In this document: piece by piece, positions 1 through 8,399 of the stretch
Layout of the letters: every line of letters begins with the position of its first letter
How positions within the stretch are numbered: position 1 is the stretch's first letter
Source: Candidatus Babelota bacterium
Lineage (GTDB): Bacteria; JAGOBX01
NCBI GenBank assembly: GCA_017999075.1
Contig: JAGOBX010000079.1
Span: 1-10,779, forward strand
Direction of reading: 5' to 3'
DNA: 10,779 bases
Program-made: the position numbers and the translations under genes
Notes under the pieces: generated by a model
Told to the model about the DNA's origin: nothing
What the model saw: only the letters and a program-made list of their open reading frames with translations
The model's database searches: none

Positions 1-210
1 TTAAAAAATACAGGCAATTCAAATGTTTCTATAATTACATTTAACGTAATTGAAAAGAACAATGATAATAAAATAGAAAACAATAGAATGCAGAATTTAG
101 CTGATTCATATAAATACAATATCAATGATATTGAAAATTTATTTGCGTTAAGATTTGAAAAAATTAAAGATAATAAAATTTTAAATAAAATAAATTTAAT
201 AGATAAATAA
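1..210 (+). CDS. 3' end of an unidentified gene (partial; weak PP2C-like ending)
   Basis: An open frame runs from base 1 to a TAA at 208-210, giving 69 residues of the C-terminus of a gene that starts outside the window. The first 16 residues (LKNTGNSNVSIITFNV) resemble the final strand of PP2C/PPM serine-threonine phosphatases, where a G-x-x-D-N-[IV]-[ST] motif precedes a hydrophobic strand. Here the expected Asp is Ser, so the likeness is weak. The remaining ~50 residues are Asn/Lys/Ile-rich and probably a tail outside the domain. It ends 17 bases before the giant secretin gene on the same strand, which suggests co-transcription. The coding call rests on the absence of stops in an AT-rich stretch and the operon-like spacing. 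The family assignment is a guess. Confidence 0.55.
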   Translation, partial: LKNTGNSNVSIITFNVIEKNNDNKIENNRMQNLADSYKYNINDIENLFALRFEKIKDNKILNKINLIDK

Positions 211-227
211 ATTCTTAGGGGGCCATA

Positions 228-3200
228 ATGTTTCGTAAATCAAGTATAATTTGTTTAATAATATTTTTATTAGGTATTATTTTATTCGGCAGTAATAAAT
301 CTGCAATCGGTGCGTCAAATCAATTGTTTGATATGGGAAAATCTTATTATGACGCGGGAAAGTTTGATGAGGCGGTTAGTATATTAAAGAAAGCTTTTGA
401 TGAGGATCCTACAAACGATAAGATTCTTGATTTACTGGTAAATGCTATGGTAAAATCAGAAAAATCCACCTCCACAAAAAAAACAGCAGATGAGAAAAAA
501 GATGATATTTTAAATAAATCATCGATTGATCAGCAACAGGCGAAATCATCATTAGACAGATCTGTATTAGAAGGATTAAAAAGCGAAGAATCCAATAAAT
601 CTACAAAAGAGTCTGTTGAATTGAAAAATCAAAATATAGAAGGAACGGAAAACATTCGGAAATCAGAAAATGCTGTTTCTGTAAGTCAGCCGGCAGTAAC
701 CATTCCAGTGAACTTAATGCAATTAAATAATGCAGGCGGGAAAATTCTTGTTTTTGAACAGACTGACCGTAATAAATCCGTATTTGCTGATAAACCGGCA
801 ATTTCAAAAATTGAAACTGTTATTTTCAGCGATATAACAAGATTTATTATTGAAACAACGCAGCAGGTAAATTTTGTTACTGAAAAACTTCCTAATCCTC
901 CAATGTTAGTAATTGATTTGCTTGATACTGTGGATAATTTACCACGCGGAAAAAATTTTCCTGTAAATACCGGAATCATAAAAAAAATCAGGCATTCGCA
1001 ATATAGAGAAATCCCGGCTAAAACAGCAAGGATTGTAATTGATCTTACAAATTGGAAAAATAACACTTATACTGCAACTAAATCAGACAATAAAATCATT
1101 GTAGAGCTTGTTAATCCTGTAAGCATTCCAGGAGTAGGGCAATCTAATGTTATTGCTTCATCTCAAAAAAATATATTATCTCCTCAATCAAATGTACAGC
1201 AACTTAAAAAAGAAAAAATAGACATTGAAATTTTGTCATATGGGAAAAAACAGGTAACTGGTTCTTTGTGTGAACAGCCGATAAAACTTAAAGTTACAAA
1301 AAATGGAAAACCGGCTGATGGAGAAAAAGTGATTTTTGAATCGTTGACACCTTCAGCAGGATTTAAGATATTTGACAGAATATCTTCGACAATTGAAGCA
1401 GCAGTAAATAACGAAGGTTATGTTGTTATAGAAAATTTTTATTCAAGACCTGTTCAGGGAGAAAATCAAATAAGGGTTTATGCGGTTAATGACAATAGTT
1501 CTTTAAAAAATATAGTAATAGAAAGTATTTTACCGACACCTGATAAAATTGTAAAAATTTCAGGAGATAATCAGAAAGTAAATTTAAACAGCATCAATCA
1601 GGAACCTTTTATTGTTGAAGTACAGGATAAAAAAGGAAATAAAGTTGGACCTGGAATTCCTGTAATTTTTTCTACAATAAGTAAAGGATGCAAAGTTGAT
1701 GTTAATAATTCTAATTCTTTTGAAAATGAAGTCGTTGTATATACAGACACTTCAAGCCGTGCGAAATGTGATAAATTAGACATAGGTTCAGAACCAGGAT
1801 TAAAAGTTTTAAAAGCAAGCATACTTGTTGACGAACCTGCAATAATGCCGACTCGTTTACTTGTAACATCACAATCAAATTTAACTAATGCAGTGGAAAC
1901 ATTAATACAGGGAATGAAATATAAAGTTTCAAATGATATAAGTATAATGGTATTTGAAACTGCGGATACATTTAATTTTAAAACTGTACGGGATGATTTA
2001 TATGTTTCATTAAAAGAAGGAGGCAGTATCGAATTATATCCGCATTTGAATGCTCTGTTTGTTTCAGATGAAAACATATTTTTATCAGATATACCCGGAA
2101 AAATAATGAATTACGGTAATTTTAAAATAACTACTAAAACTTTAAGAAGTGTAGATTTTTCTGTAAGCGCTTCTCCGCGTCTTGTAACAGTTAATTTTAA
2201 AGGAGCTGAACTGATAGATGTTATCAGGACATTGGCTGAACTTGGAGACTGGAATATAACTTATTCTGAAGAAGATGTAAAAGATAAACAGGTTAATTTG
2301 CATTTGATAGATATACCAGCTATATCTGCTCTTGACACTATACTTGATATGAACGATTTAACAAGAGTTCAAGATGGAAATATAATGAAAATTGTTTTAA
2401 AATCAAAAGCAGCCACTAACGCGCTTCCAATCCGTCCGGATTATTCTGAAGATTTGGGTATTGGAGATAATTTTGTTACACAGATAGTTCCGTTAAACAA
2501 TGTTGACGGACAAAAGTTATTGACTACAATATCGGAATTAAAATCTGAAAACGGTAAAATCAGTTATGAACAAAATACAAACAGTTTATTGATTACAGAC
2601 AGTAAATCGAAAGTAAAACAATTAGTTCAGATAATAAAAACTTTTGACATATCTGCCAAAACAGGTCAGGAAGATATAAGAATTTATAAATTAAATTATG
2701 AAAAACCGTCTAAGATTAAAGACATATTAACAGCTTTACTTGAAGCTGCTAAAGAAGAAATCGAAAAAAACAAAATTCAGGAAAAATCAAAAAGCAGTAA
2801 AGCTTCTAAAAATGAAGCGTCCAAAGATGCAGCTTCACCAGAACTTGAATCAATTGAAAAAAAAGATTTGTCTGCAGGAAGAAAATTAAAAGGCGATGCG
2901 AAAATAATTGATTATGATGAAAAGAAAATGCTGTTAGTTCAGACAACTTCTTCAAACCATAAAGTAATAGAATCTCTGATTAAAGATTTGGATAATAATG
3001 AAGATAAAAAAACATTGAAAGTAATAGAATTATCAAGATTTCCTCATATTGATCCTAAAGATTTGAAAAATTTGATAATTAACCTTAAATCTCTTGAGGC
3101 TAATATTTATAAAGACCCTAAAAATCCTGATGCTGATTTGTTTGTTCCTGAAGAAGGTCTTATAATAAAACGCACTAAAAGCGATTCAGGGAAAGAAAAA

Positions 3201-6200
3201 GATATAATTGATTATTTTATAGTATTCCCGAAATATCAGATATTTACTTCAGCAGATAAACTTTTAATACTTGGAAAATCAGATGTTATAGATGAAGTAA
3301 GTATAGTTATTGACGAATTATTAGCAAATTTCGGAACTGATGAAAAATCCGGATTTGCTTTAGAAAGTCTGTTATCAAAAGATAAAGTAACCAAACGCGT
3401 TACATTGAAGCATATAAGCGTAAAACAGTTTGAAGAATATTTTAACAGCAATAACTGGCCGCTTCCATTATACTTAACAGGTTTTGAATCTAAGACCGGG
3501 CGTGAAGATATTCTTCTGATAGGTGAAAACAGTATAATAAATGATTTTATTAAAAAGGTTAATCTGGTAGATATTCCTGAACTTAAAGATTTAAAATTGG
3601 ATGGAGTAACTTTGGAAATGATTCAGTTGAAGAATTTGGATGTATCCAATGAAGATACAAAAAAATGGATTGATGAAGTAATATTGCCGCTTCTTGGCGC
3701 TGGAAGTTCTGTAACAAGTATGGGGGGCTCAAATAGATTATTGATCCGCGCTAAAAACAGCAATGTGAACATTGTTAAGGAAATTATTGAAAAAGCCGAT
3801 AACTATGTAATTAATTCGAAACGTATTACTTTAAAAAATATTACTTCTAAACAAATTGAAGAATATTTTAAAATGATGAATTACGGTATTCCTCCGTATG
3901 TAGGAAATTTGCCGTCAAGTTCAGGAAAAGAAGATATAATGGTATTTTTATCTGATGCCATGATAGAAAAATTTAAAGAAAAACTTGAAGTTATAGATAT
4001 TCCGGCTTTAAGCGCATCAAAACTTGACGGAGTAGCAGTGGAAATATATACTTTGAAAAATATTTCAATTGAAGATTTGACTGATCAAATGGTTGTTTTA
4101 GAATCAGCATTAAGTGTTGGAGATGAAAATGGAGGACAGCCTGGTTCTATAACTATAATAAAGAATTCTAATTCACTGGTTATCCGTGATAGAGTATATA
4201 ATGTTAATTCTGTTAAAGATATTTTGAAGAAACTTGATAAAGAACGCAGCATAGACAGTGTTATGTCAACTGAAATTGTTACTATGCGAAATATGGAAGT
4301 AGGTTCTCTTAAAAATACGTTTAATAATTTTTCAAATATTAAATCAACTAATGGTGAAGTAGTATTTGATTATGTGTCTAATTCAGTTGTAATCAGAGAT
4401 TATCAGCCAAATATAAAAAGATTAAAAGAAATATTTGAGAAACTTGATGAAAATGCTAAGAATAGTAATTGGATGGTTACAAAAATTTTTAATTTGAAAT
4501 ATTCTACAGTATCAGATAAATTAGCGCAAAATAATGTTAAAGTAACAAAAATAAGCGATGTTATAGACAAGATAATTACAAGTTCTGTAACCACTCTTGA
4601 TGCGAAAGACGGAAAAATTTTTGGAAACGTTGCTTATGATGAACGTACTAATTCAATAATAGTAACCACTTTTAGAAACCTTATGCCGCAGGTTGAAAAA
4701 TTGATAGCTCAGTTAGATAAACGCGAAAAACAAATTATGATTGAAGTTCTGATAGTTGAAAGAGAAGTTTCTAACAGTGATGTCCTTGGATTTAATACTA
4801 TGTTTGGAGTGGACAGATATTCTTCTTTTAATGATGCAACAGATGCAGCAGTTGATGCGACTACAGGTAAACCTATTGACAGAGTGAACTTTAATGGATT
4901 CGGCGCAGGATTTCAGCCTGGCAGAATTGAAGGCGCTCCATTCTGGCTTACAATAAATGCAAAACAGTTTGCAGCAGCGCTTGATTCTCTTAAGACAACT
5001 TCAACAGCTGAAGTATTATCAAACCCTAAAGTTTTAACAATTAACAATCAGCCTGCCTTTGTAGAATTGAAAGATATTATTCAAACTCCAAAATATGAAA
5101 AAGACGAAAATGGCATATTTAAACCTGTAGATCCTGATAAAACGGAAATACCGCTGTCATTAACAGTTGTTCCTCAAATTAATCACGATAGAGAAGTTCT
5201 TTTAACAGTTGATTTGAAGGTTTCTACTTTACCTGCTGATTATGATAAATCTCTTGGTTTGCCGCCGTCGCCTACAGACAGAATTATAAATAATATGTTT
5301 TATATAGCAGATAATCAGACAATAGTTATTGGAGGAATAATAAAGAAAGAAAACAGAAATGCAGAATCCAAAATACCATTATTTGATTTTCTTGACAAAG
5401 TGCCTATACTTAATATGCTATCGAAAAAAACATCAAAATCTAATTTGAACAAAGAATTACTGATATTTATTACACCTCATATAATTGAAGGAACAATACA
5501 GACTGAACAAATTTCTAAATCGGTGAAAGATAAATACAGCAGTATTGTATATAATAATTTTTATTTAAATACGGCTTCACGTAGCGATATAGTAACCTTA
5601 TACCTGAATTCTATTTATAAAAACTTATTAGAAAATTATTATGAAAAAAACAGGAAACTTGGTAAAGCAGAATACAATATTACCAAAACTCTTCCTGCAT
5701 GGCTTGTGAAAGAGAATGTAGCTGAATTTGCCGATGTTCTTGCAAAATCGATAATCAGATACCGTGAACAGTTCGGTCCTTTTACAAATTTTGAACAGAT
5801 TCAATTTGTTCAGTTTAATTTTATGAATACTAATATGAATATTAAAGAAGAACTTTATACTGAACTTGCAAGTCAGACTTTGCTGAATTTAAATATAAAT
5901 CTTGTTACTGCCGAAGAACTGTCAAGAATAAAAGGTTTTACTTACAATATAGCGCAGAATATAATTAATGAACGCAACAAACTTGGTTATTTTAAAGATA
6001 AGAATCAGGCGAGATATTATATTATAAAATATGGAATTCCTGCAATGTATTATGATGAGTATATCGGTAAAATACTTGTTGTTGGAGATATGAAAGATAA
6101 AGACAGTAATCAGACTCTGAATGATTATAAATATTTGACTGAAGAACCTGTACAGGTTAAACAGGATGATATGAATATTCCGGTTAGACAGATACCTGAT

Positions 6201-6557
6201 AATAATATTTTATATCAGGATAATAATACAATACAGTATTACCAGGAACCGCAAGTTCAGGATAGAAGTACGTCTATAAATAGCAATGAATTGCCTCCGC
6301 TTCCTCCTTTGCCGGAAGCTGGTTTAGAACAGAACCGGATTGAATCGAATCAGCAGTCAAGCAATGGTAAAACAAATATAAATTCAGCGAGTATAGAAGA
6401 ATTGCAGAATAAACTTGGTATAAGTAAACTTGACGCTATGCTGATTGTAAAATACAGAGAAAGAATAGGAACTTATTCATCAACTGAAGAATTGAAAAAC
6501 GTTTATGGTTTGGATAAAACTTATGAAGAAATAAAAAATAAAATTACAGTCAAATAA
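228..6557 (+). CDS. Giant PilQ/GspD-type secretin with AMIN, Ig-like, nine N-modules and C-terminal HhH repeats
   Basis: This 2109-residue exported protein probably forms an outer-membrane secretin channel of the type IV pilus/type II secretion class. The ATG follows AGGGGG (217-222) by five bases. Visible domains: signal peptide 1-29 (cleavage near AIGA/S); TPR-like helices ~31-70; Ser/Lys/Glu-rich linker ~72-190; AMIN-like domain ~192-297; two invasin (Big_1)-like Ig domains ~332-432 and ~436-537, with C488 and C514 as a possible disulfide; unassigned beta-rich stretch ~540-640; N0/STN ~642-728; about nine secretin-N modules ~749-1497, with a charged insert ~838-890; secretin pore ~1500-1755. 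Pore hallmarks are IEVLIVE at 1505, VLSNPKVLTINNQPAFVEL, the TIVIGG strand and ITPHII at 1748. The C-terminus carries three ComEA-like helix-hairpin-helix repeats (~1822-1865, ~1886-1951, ~2049-2105), the last after a Gln/Pro-rich linker with PPLPPLP. AMIN plus STN plus secretin is the PilQ pattern, but typical PilQ is only about 700-800 residues. Secretin class is certain; pilus versus secretion role is inferred. Confidence 0.93.
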   Translation: MFRKSSIICLIIFLLGIILFGSNKSAIGASNQLFDMGKSYYDAGKFDEAVSILKKAFDEDPTNDKILDLLVNAMVKSEKSTSTKKTADEKKDDILNKSSIDQQQAKSSLDRSVLEGLKSEESNKSTKESVELKNQNIEGTENIRKSENAVSVSQPAVTIPVNLMQLNNAGGKILVFEQTDRNKSVFADKPAISKIETVIFSDITRFIIETTQQVNFVTEKLPNPPMLVIDLLDTVDNLPRGKNFPVNTGIIKKIRHSQYREIPAKTARIVIDLTNWKNNTYTATKSDNKIIVELVNPVSIPGVGQSNVIASSQKNILSPQSNVQQLKKEKIDIEILSYGKKQVTGSLCEQPIKLKVTKNGKPADGEKVIFESLTPSAGFKIFDRISSTIEAAVNNEGYVVIENFYSRPVQGENQIRVYAVNDNSSLKNIVIESILPTPDKIVKISGDNQKVNLNSINQEPFIVEVQDKKGNKVGPGIPVIFSTISKGCKVDVNNSNSFENEVVVYTDTSSRAKCDKLDIGSEPGLKVLKASILVDEPAIMPTRLLVTSQSNLTNAVETLIQGMKYKVSNDISIMVFETADTFNFKTVRDDLYVSLKEGGSIELYPHLNALFVSDENIFLSDIPGKIMNYGNFKITTKTLRSVDFSVSASPRLVTVNFKGAELIDVIRTLAELGDWNITYSEEDVKDKQVNLHLIDIPAISALDTILDMNDLTRVQDGNIMKIVLKSKAATNALPIRPDYSEDLGIGDNFVTQIVPLNNVDGQKLLTTISELKSENGKISYEQNTNSLLITDSKSKVKQLVQIIKTFDISAKTGQEDIRIYKLNYEKPSKIKDILTALLEAAKEEIEKNKIQEKSKSSKASKNEASKDAASPELESIEKKDLSAGRKLKGDAKIIDYDEKKMLLVQTTSSNHKVIESLIKDLDNNEDKKTLKVIELSRFPHIDPKDLKNLIINLKSLEANIYKDPKNPDADLFVPEEGLIIKRTKSDSGKEKDIIDYFIVFPKYQIFTSADKLLILGKSDVIDEVSIVIDELLANFGTDEKSGFALESLLSKDKVTKRVTLKHISVKQFEEYFNSNNWPLPLYLTGFESKTGREDILLIGENSIINDFIKKVNLVDIPELKDLKLDGVTLEMIQLKNLDVSNEDTKKWIDEVILPLLGAGSSVTSMGGSNRLLIRAKNSNVNIVKEIIEKADNYVINSKRITLKNITSKQIEEYFKMMNYGIPPYVGNLPSSSGKEDIMVFLSDAMIEKFKEKLEVIDIPALSASKLDGVAVEIYTLKNISIEDLTDQMVVLESALSVGDENGGQPGSITIIKNSNSLVIRDRVYNVNSVKDILKKLDKERSIDSVMSTEIVTMRNMEVGSLKNTFNNFSNIKSTNGEVVFDYVSNSVVIRDYQPNIKRLKEIFEKLDENAKNSNWMVTKIFNLKYSTVSDKLAQNNVKVTKISDVIDKIITSSVTTLDAKDGKIFGNVAYDERTNSIIVTTFRNLMPQVEKLIAQLDKREKQIMIEVLIVEREVSNSDVLGFNTMFGVDRYSSFNDATDAAVDATTGKPIDRVNFNGFGAGFQPGRIEGAPFWLTINAKQFAAALDSLKTTSTAEVLSNPKVLTINNQPAFVELKDIIQTPKYEKDENGIFKPVDPDKTEIPLSLTVVPQINHDREVLLTVDLKVSTLPADYDKSLGLPPSPTDRIINNMFYIADNQTIVIGGIIKKENRNAESKIPLFDFLDKVPILNMLSKKTSKSNLNKELLIFITPHIIEGTIQTEQISKSVKDKYSSIVYNNFYLNTASRSDIVTLYLNSIYKNLLENYYEKNRKLGKAEYNITKTLPAWLVKENVAEFADVLAKSIIRYREQFGPFTNFEQIQFVQFNFMNTNMNIKEELYTELASQTLLNLNINLVTAEELSRIKGFTYNIAQNIINERNKLGYFKDKNQARYYIIKYGIPAMYYDEYIGKILVVGDMKDKDSNQTLNDYKYLTEEPVQVKQDDMNIPVRQIPDNNILYQDNNTIQYYQEPQVQDRSTSINSNELPPLPPLPEAGLEQNRIESNQQSSNGKTNINSASIEELQNKLGISKLDAMLIVKYRERIGTYSSTEELKNVYGLDKTYEEIKNKITVK
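3393..4070 (+). repeat. Internal protein-level tandem duplication of a secretin-N module pair
   Basis: Inside the secretin gene, residues 1056-1139 (bases 3393-3644) and 1198-1281 (3819-4070) align without gaps and are identical at 36 of 84 positions by my count. Shared landmarks are KR-x-TLK, KQ-x-EEYF, G-x-EDI, DIP and KLDGV. The period is 142 residues (426 bases). Similarity continues more weakly beyond each aligned block, for example LLIRAKNSNVN against LVIRDRVYNVN. The unit is therefore probably a pair of secretin-N domains that was duplicated. The copies have diverged well beyond DNA-level identity, so the event is old. Confidence 0.7.
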
Positions 6558-6560
6558 ATT

Positions 6561-7727
6561 ATGTTTAATTTCAGCAAGTGGATTTTAATAACAATAGGTA
6601 TTTTAATATTAGTATATTCGCTGTTAATAATTTTTATAAGCAAGTATACTATCAATAAAACGATCCTTGAAAAAGAATTATCATATGAAATTCCTAATTT
6701 AATAGCGAATATGAACACGACTCCTTTATTGGAGCAGGATTATACAACTCTTGAAAAGAACCTTGCAATCTTAAAAAATTCCGCCAATGAACTTAATTTT
6801 GCTTATGTATGTTTTCTTGACATGGAAAAAAATCCGATTTCATACATTATATCCGAAGCATTCGATGATAGATCAAAAATAGTTATAACAAAGAAAATAG
6901 AGAACGCAAAAGAAATGATAAAAGTTAAAAATCAATATACTATTTTTAATGATACAATAAAAGAATTCACTTTTACAGTAGGCAATCCTGCAGTAGGAAT
7001 AATAAAAATCGGATATTTTTGGGATAAAGTGCAAAGTAAAGCTAATGTTATACAATTTGCATTATTATCAGTAACAGTAATAGCTTTGATATTGATGATA
7101 ATTATAACTATTTTTCTCGACAACAAATTTAAAAAGGATGTTTCGGATTATATTTTTTCTGAAAAGAAAAAAGCTATAGAGGTAACACGGCAGCATACAA
7201 TAAAAGAAATTGATATTAAACAACAGGAAAAATTAAAGAAAACTCTCGAAACAGATTTGACGCAATCTGAAATGTTTATAGTTTTTGAATTGATGAAAGA
7301 AAGCGTTATCCTTAATAATTTTAATGAAACAATGGCTGTTTTAAGTAAATGGTTATTAAAATTATTTAATTCAAAAAATGTAATGTTTTATTTGCTTGAT
7401 GCAAATAAACAATATTTGTATGGAGTTTATGGAATTGAGGGAACTTCTATAATTGAAGGAAATGACGCATATGACCAGCATATTATAATAGGTGAAGGCG
7501 AATTAGGACTTGCTGTTCATCATAAAAATTTAATAATAGGAGATATTCCAAGGCAGGGATATTCTTTATCATCGTCTTTGATGTCTACTAGTGATTTATT
7601 GATAGGAGGTGTAGTAGTATCGAATAAAAATGATAATTTGAAATTTGACGCTCATGATAAATTACTTGGAAGAGTAGTTTTTCCCATTGTGTCAAACATG
7701 ATTTTCAGATTTATGCAAACTGTGTAA
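6561..7727 (+). CDS. Two-TM sensor protein with extracytoplasmic domain and cytoplasmic GAF domain, no output domain
   Basis: This 388-residue inner-membrane protein begins three bases after the secretin stop. No Shine-Dalgarno is visible, so translation is probably coupled to the upstream gene. Hydrophobic segments at ~7-27 and ~164-186 flank an extracytoplasmic region of about 135 residues, which resembles a small Cache/PDC-type sensor because it ends in an AVGIIKIGYFWDKV-like strand before TM2. A charged, helix-forming stretch (~189-235) leads into a GAF-like domain (~245-380) with the typical GEGELGLAVHHKNLIIGD pattern. GAF domains usually bind small ligands or mediate dimerisation. No HisKA, GGDEF, EAL, PP2C or methyl-accepting domain follows before the stop, so it would have to signal through a partner protein. 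Tight linkage to the secretin suggests a role in controlling or assembling that envelope machine. This link is inferred. Confidence 0.85.
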   Translation: MFNFSKWILITIGILILVYSLLIIFISKYTINKTILEKELSYEIPNLIANMNTTPLLEQDYTTLEKNLAILKNSANELNFAYVCFLDMEKNPISYIISEAFDDRSKIVITKKIENAKEMIKVKNQYTIFNDTIKEFTFTVGNPAVGIIKIGYFWDKVQSKANVIQFALLSVTVIALILMIIITIFLDNKFKKDVSDYIFSEKKKAIEVTRQHTIKEIDIKQQEKLKKTLETDLTQSEMFIVFELMKESVILNNFNETMAVLSKWLLKLFNSKNVMFYLLDANKQYLYGVYGIEGTSIIEGNDAYDQHIIIGEGELGLAVHHKNLIIGDIPRQGYSLSSSLMSTSDLLIGGVVVSNKNDNLKFDAHDKLLGRVVFPIVSNMIFRFMQTV

Positions 7728-7761
7728 AAGTCACTGTATTGCATAAAAAAATCATACTCCT

Positions 7762-7799
7762 GTTTCAAAGAATAAATATAAATATTTTTCTATTGAAAC
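7762..7799 (+). terminator. Long imperfect stem-loop downstream of the GAF gene (possible terminator or 3' end)
   Basis: GTTTCAA at 7762-7768 pairs with TTGAAAC at 7793-7799. The stem continues inward through AGAA/TTCT and an AAATAT/ATATTT segment, with two single-base bulges, giving up to about 17 bp mostly of A-T pairs. It lies 35 bases after the GAF gene stop. No long T-run follows directly, so intrinsic termination is not certain. A second weak candidate lies just downstream: GATAT/ATATC (7811-7827) followed by an A-rich tract, GGTTG and nine T's (7841-7849). One or both could end the upstream operon. Confidence 0.4.
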
Positions 7800-7890
7800 T
7801 TTAATGGCCTGATATGTAAAAAATATCAAAAAAAAGGTTGTTTTTTTTTATTGTTTGAGTAAAATACTGCCACTATGTTTTGTCAATAGT

Positions 7891-7921
7891 TTTACGCGTG
7901 AAAAAATTGCGGGTATATTAT
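7891..7921 (+). promoter_or_regulatory. Putative sigma-70-type promoter for the rpsF operon
   Basis: TTTACG (7891-7896, four of six matches to TTGACA) is separated by 17 bases from TATATT (7914-7919, five of six to TATAAT). Transcription would start near 7926 and give a leader of about 55-60 bases before rpsF. A weaker alternative is TTGTTT (7838-7843) with TAAAAT (7860-7865) at a 16-base spacing. Position in the only sizeable gap before a ribosomal-protein operon supports a promoter here. The exact boxes are a motif match in AT-rich DNA and could be chance. Confidence 0.45.
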
Positions 7922-7982
7922 AGTGACAATTCCTTGTAAAATTGGAAAAAACAGGTCGGTAAATCCATAGGAGGTTTAATAA

Positions 7983-8273
7983 ATGTTACGTAAATACGAA
8001 TGTATGTATATCACAGATATGCAGCTTCAAGAAGAAGAACTCACCAAATTAATTGAGTTGATGACAGGTATAATTAAAGATAACGGGGGCGAATTTGTTG
8101 AAAATATTTTAATAGGCAGCCGTTATTTTACCTACCCGATCAAAAAGAAAAATATAGGTAATTACAGCTTACTGACTTTTAATGCTAATAATAAAGTATT
8201 GAGCGAATTACAGGAACGATTGAATTATGATGATCGTTTATTAAGATTTGTTATTACAAAAATTGAACACTAA
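7983..8273 (+). CDS. rpsF: 30S ribosomal protein bS6
   Basis: The 96-residue product has the bS6 pattern: KYECMYI near the N-terminus, an N-G-G-E-F turn, GSRYFTYPIKKKNIGNYSLLTF in the middle, and DDRLLRFVITK at the C-terminus. bS6 binds bS18 and sits on the platform of the small subunit. The length is normal for forms lacking the long acidic tail seen in enterobacteria. A perfect AGGAGG (7969-7974) lies eight bases before the ATG, which fixes the start. It is the first gene of the rpsF-ssb-rpsR-DUF2232-rplI cluster. The leader (about 7926-7982) shows only short stems, CAATT/AATTG or TTCC/GGAA, and no obvious copy of the known S6:S18-binding leader with an exposed CCG. Confidence 0.96.
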   Translation: MLRKYECMYITDMQLQEEELTKLIELMTGIIKDNGGEFVENILIGSRYFTYPIKKKNIGNYSLLTFNANNKVLSELQERLNYDDRLLRFVITKIEH

Positions 8274-8399
8274 TCTGTAAGACTATTATTTTTTCAGGTA
8301 TACTCAATTTTCAAAATAAAAATTTAATAGTTGCGGTTGATAAAAAATAAATAATAGATTATTGTGTTGAATTATTTTGTTAACCCAAAGTTTTGAATT

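Noticed and set aside
686-1066. Open frames on the minus strand inside the secretin gene (for example 686-1066 and 1598-2077)
   Set aside because: They lie wholly within a well-supported long gene, have no family resemblance, and are explained by AT-rich composition and codon shadowing.
7727-7806. Possible frameshifted continuation of the GAF protein after its stop
   Set aside because: A shifted frame is open for about 26 codons but encodes only a Lys/Ile/Leu-rich stretch with no output-domain motif, and the GAF domain already appears complete.
7924-7982. S6:S18-type autoregulatory leader before rpsF
   Set aside because: Only short mutually exclusive stems are seen and there is no CCG in the leader, so the known motif cannot be supported.
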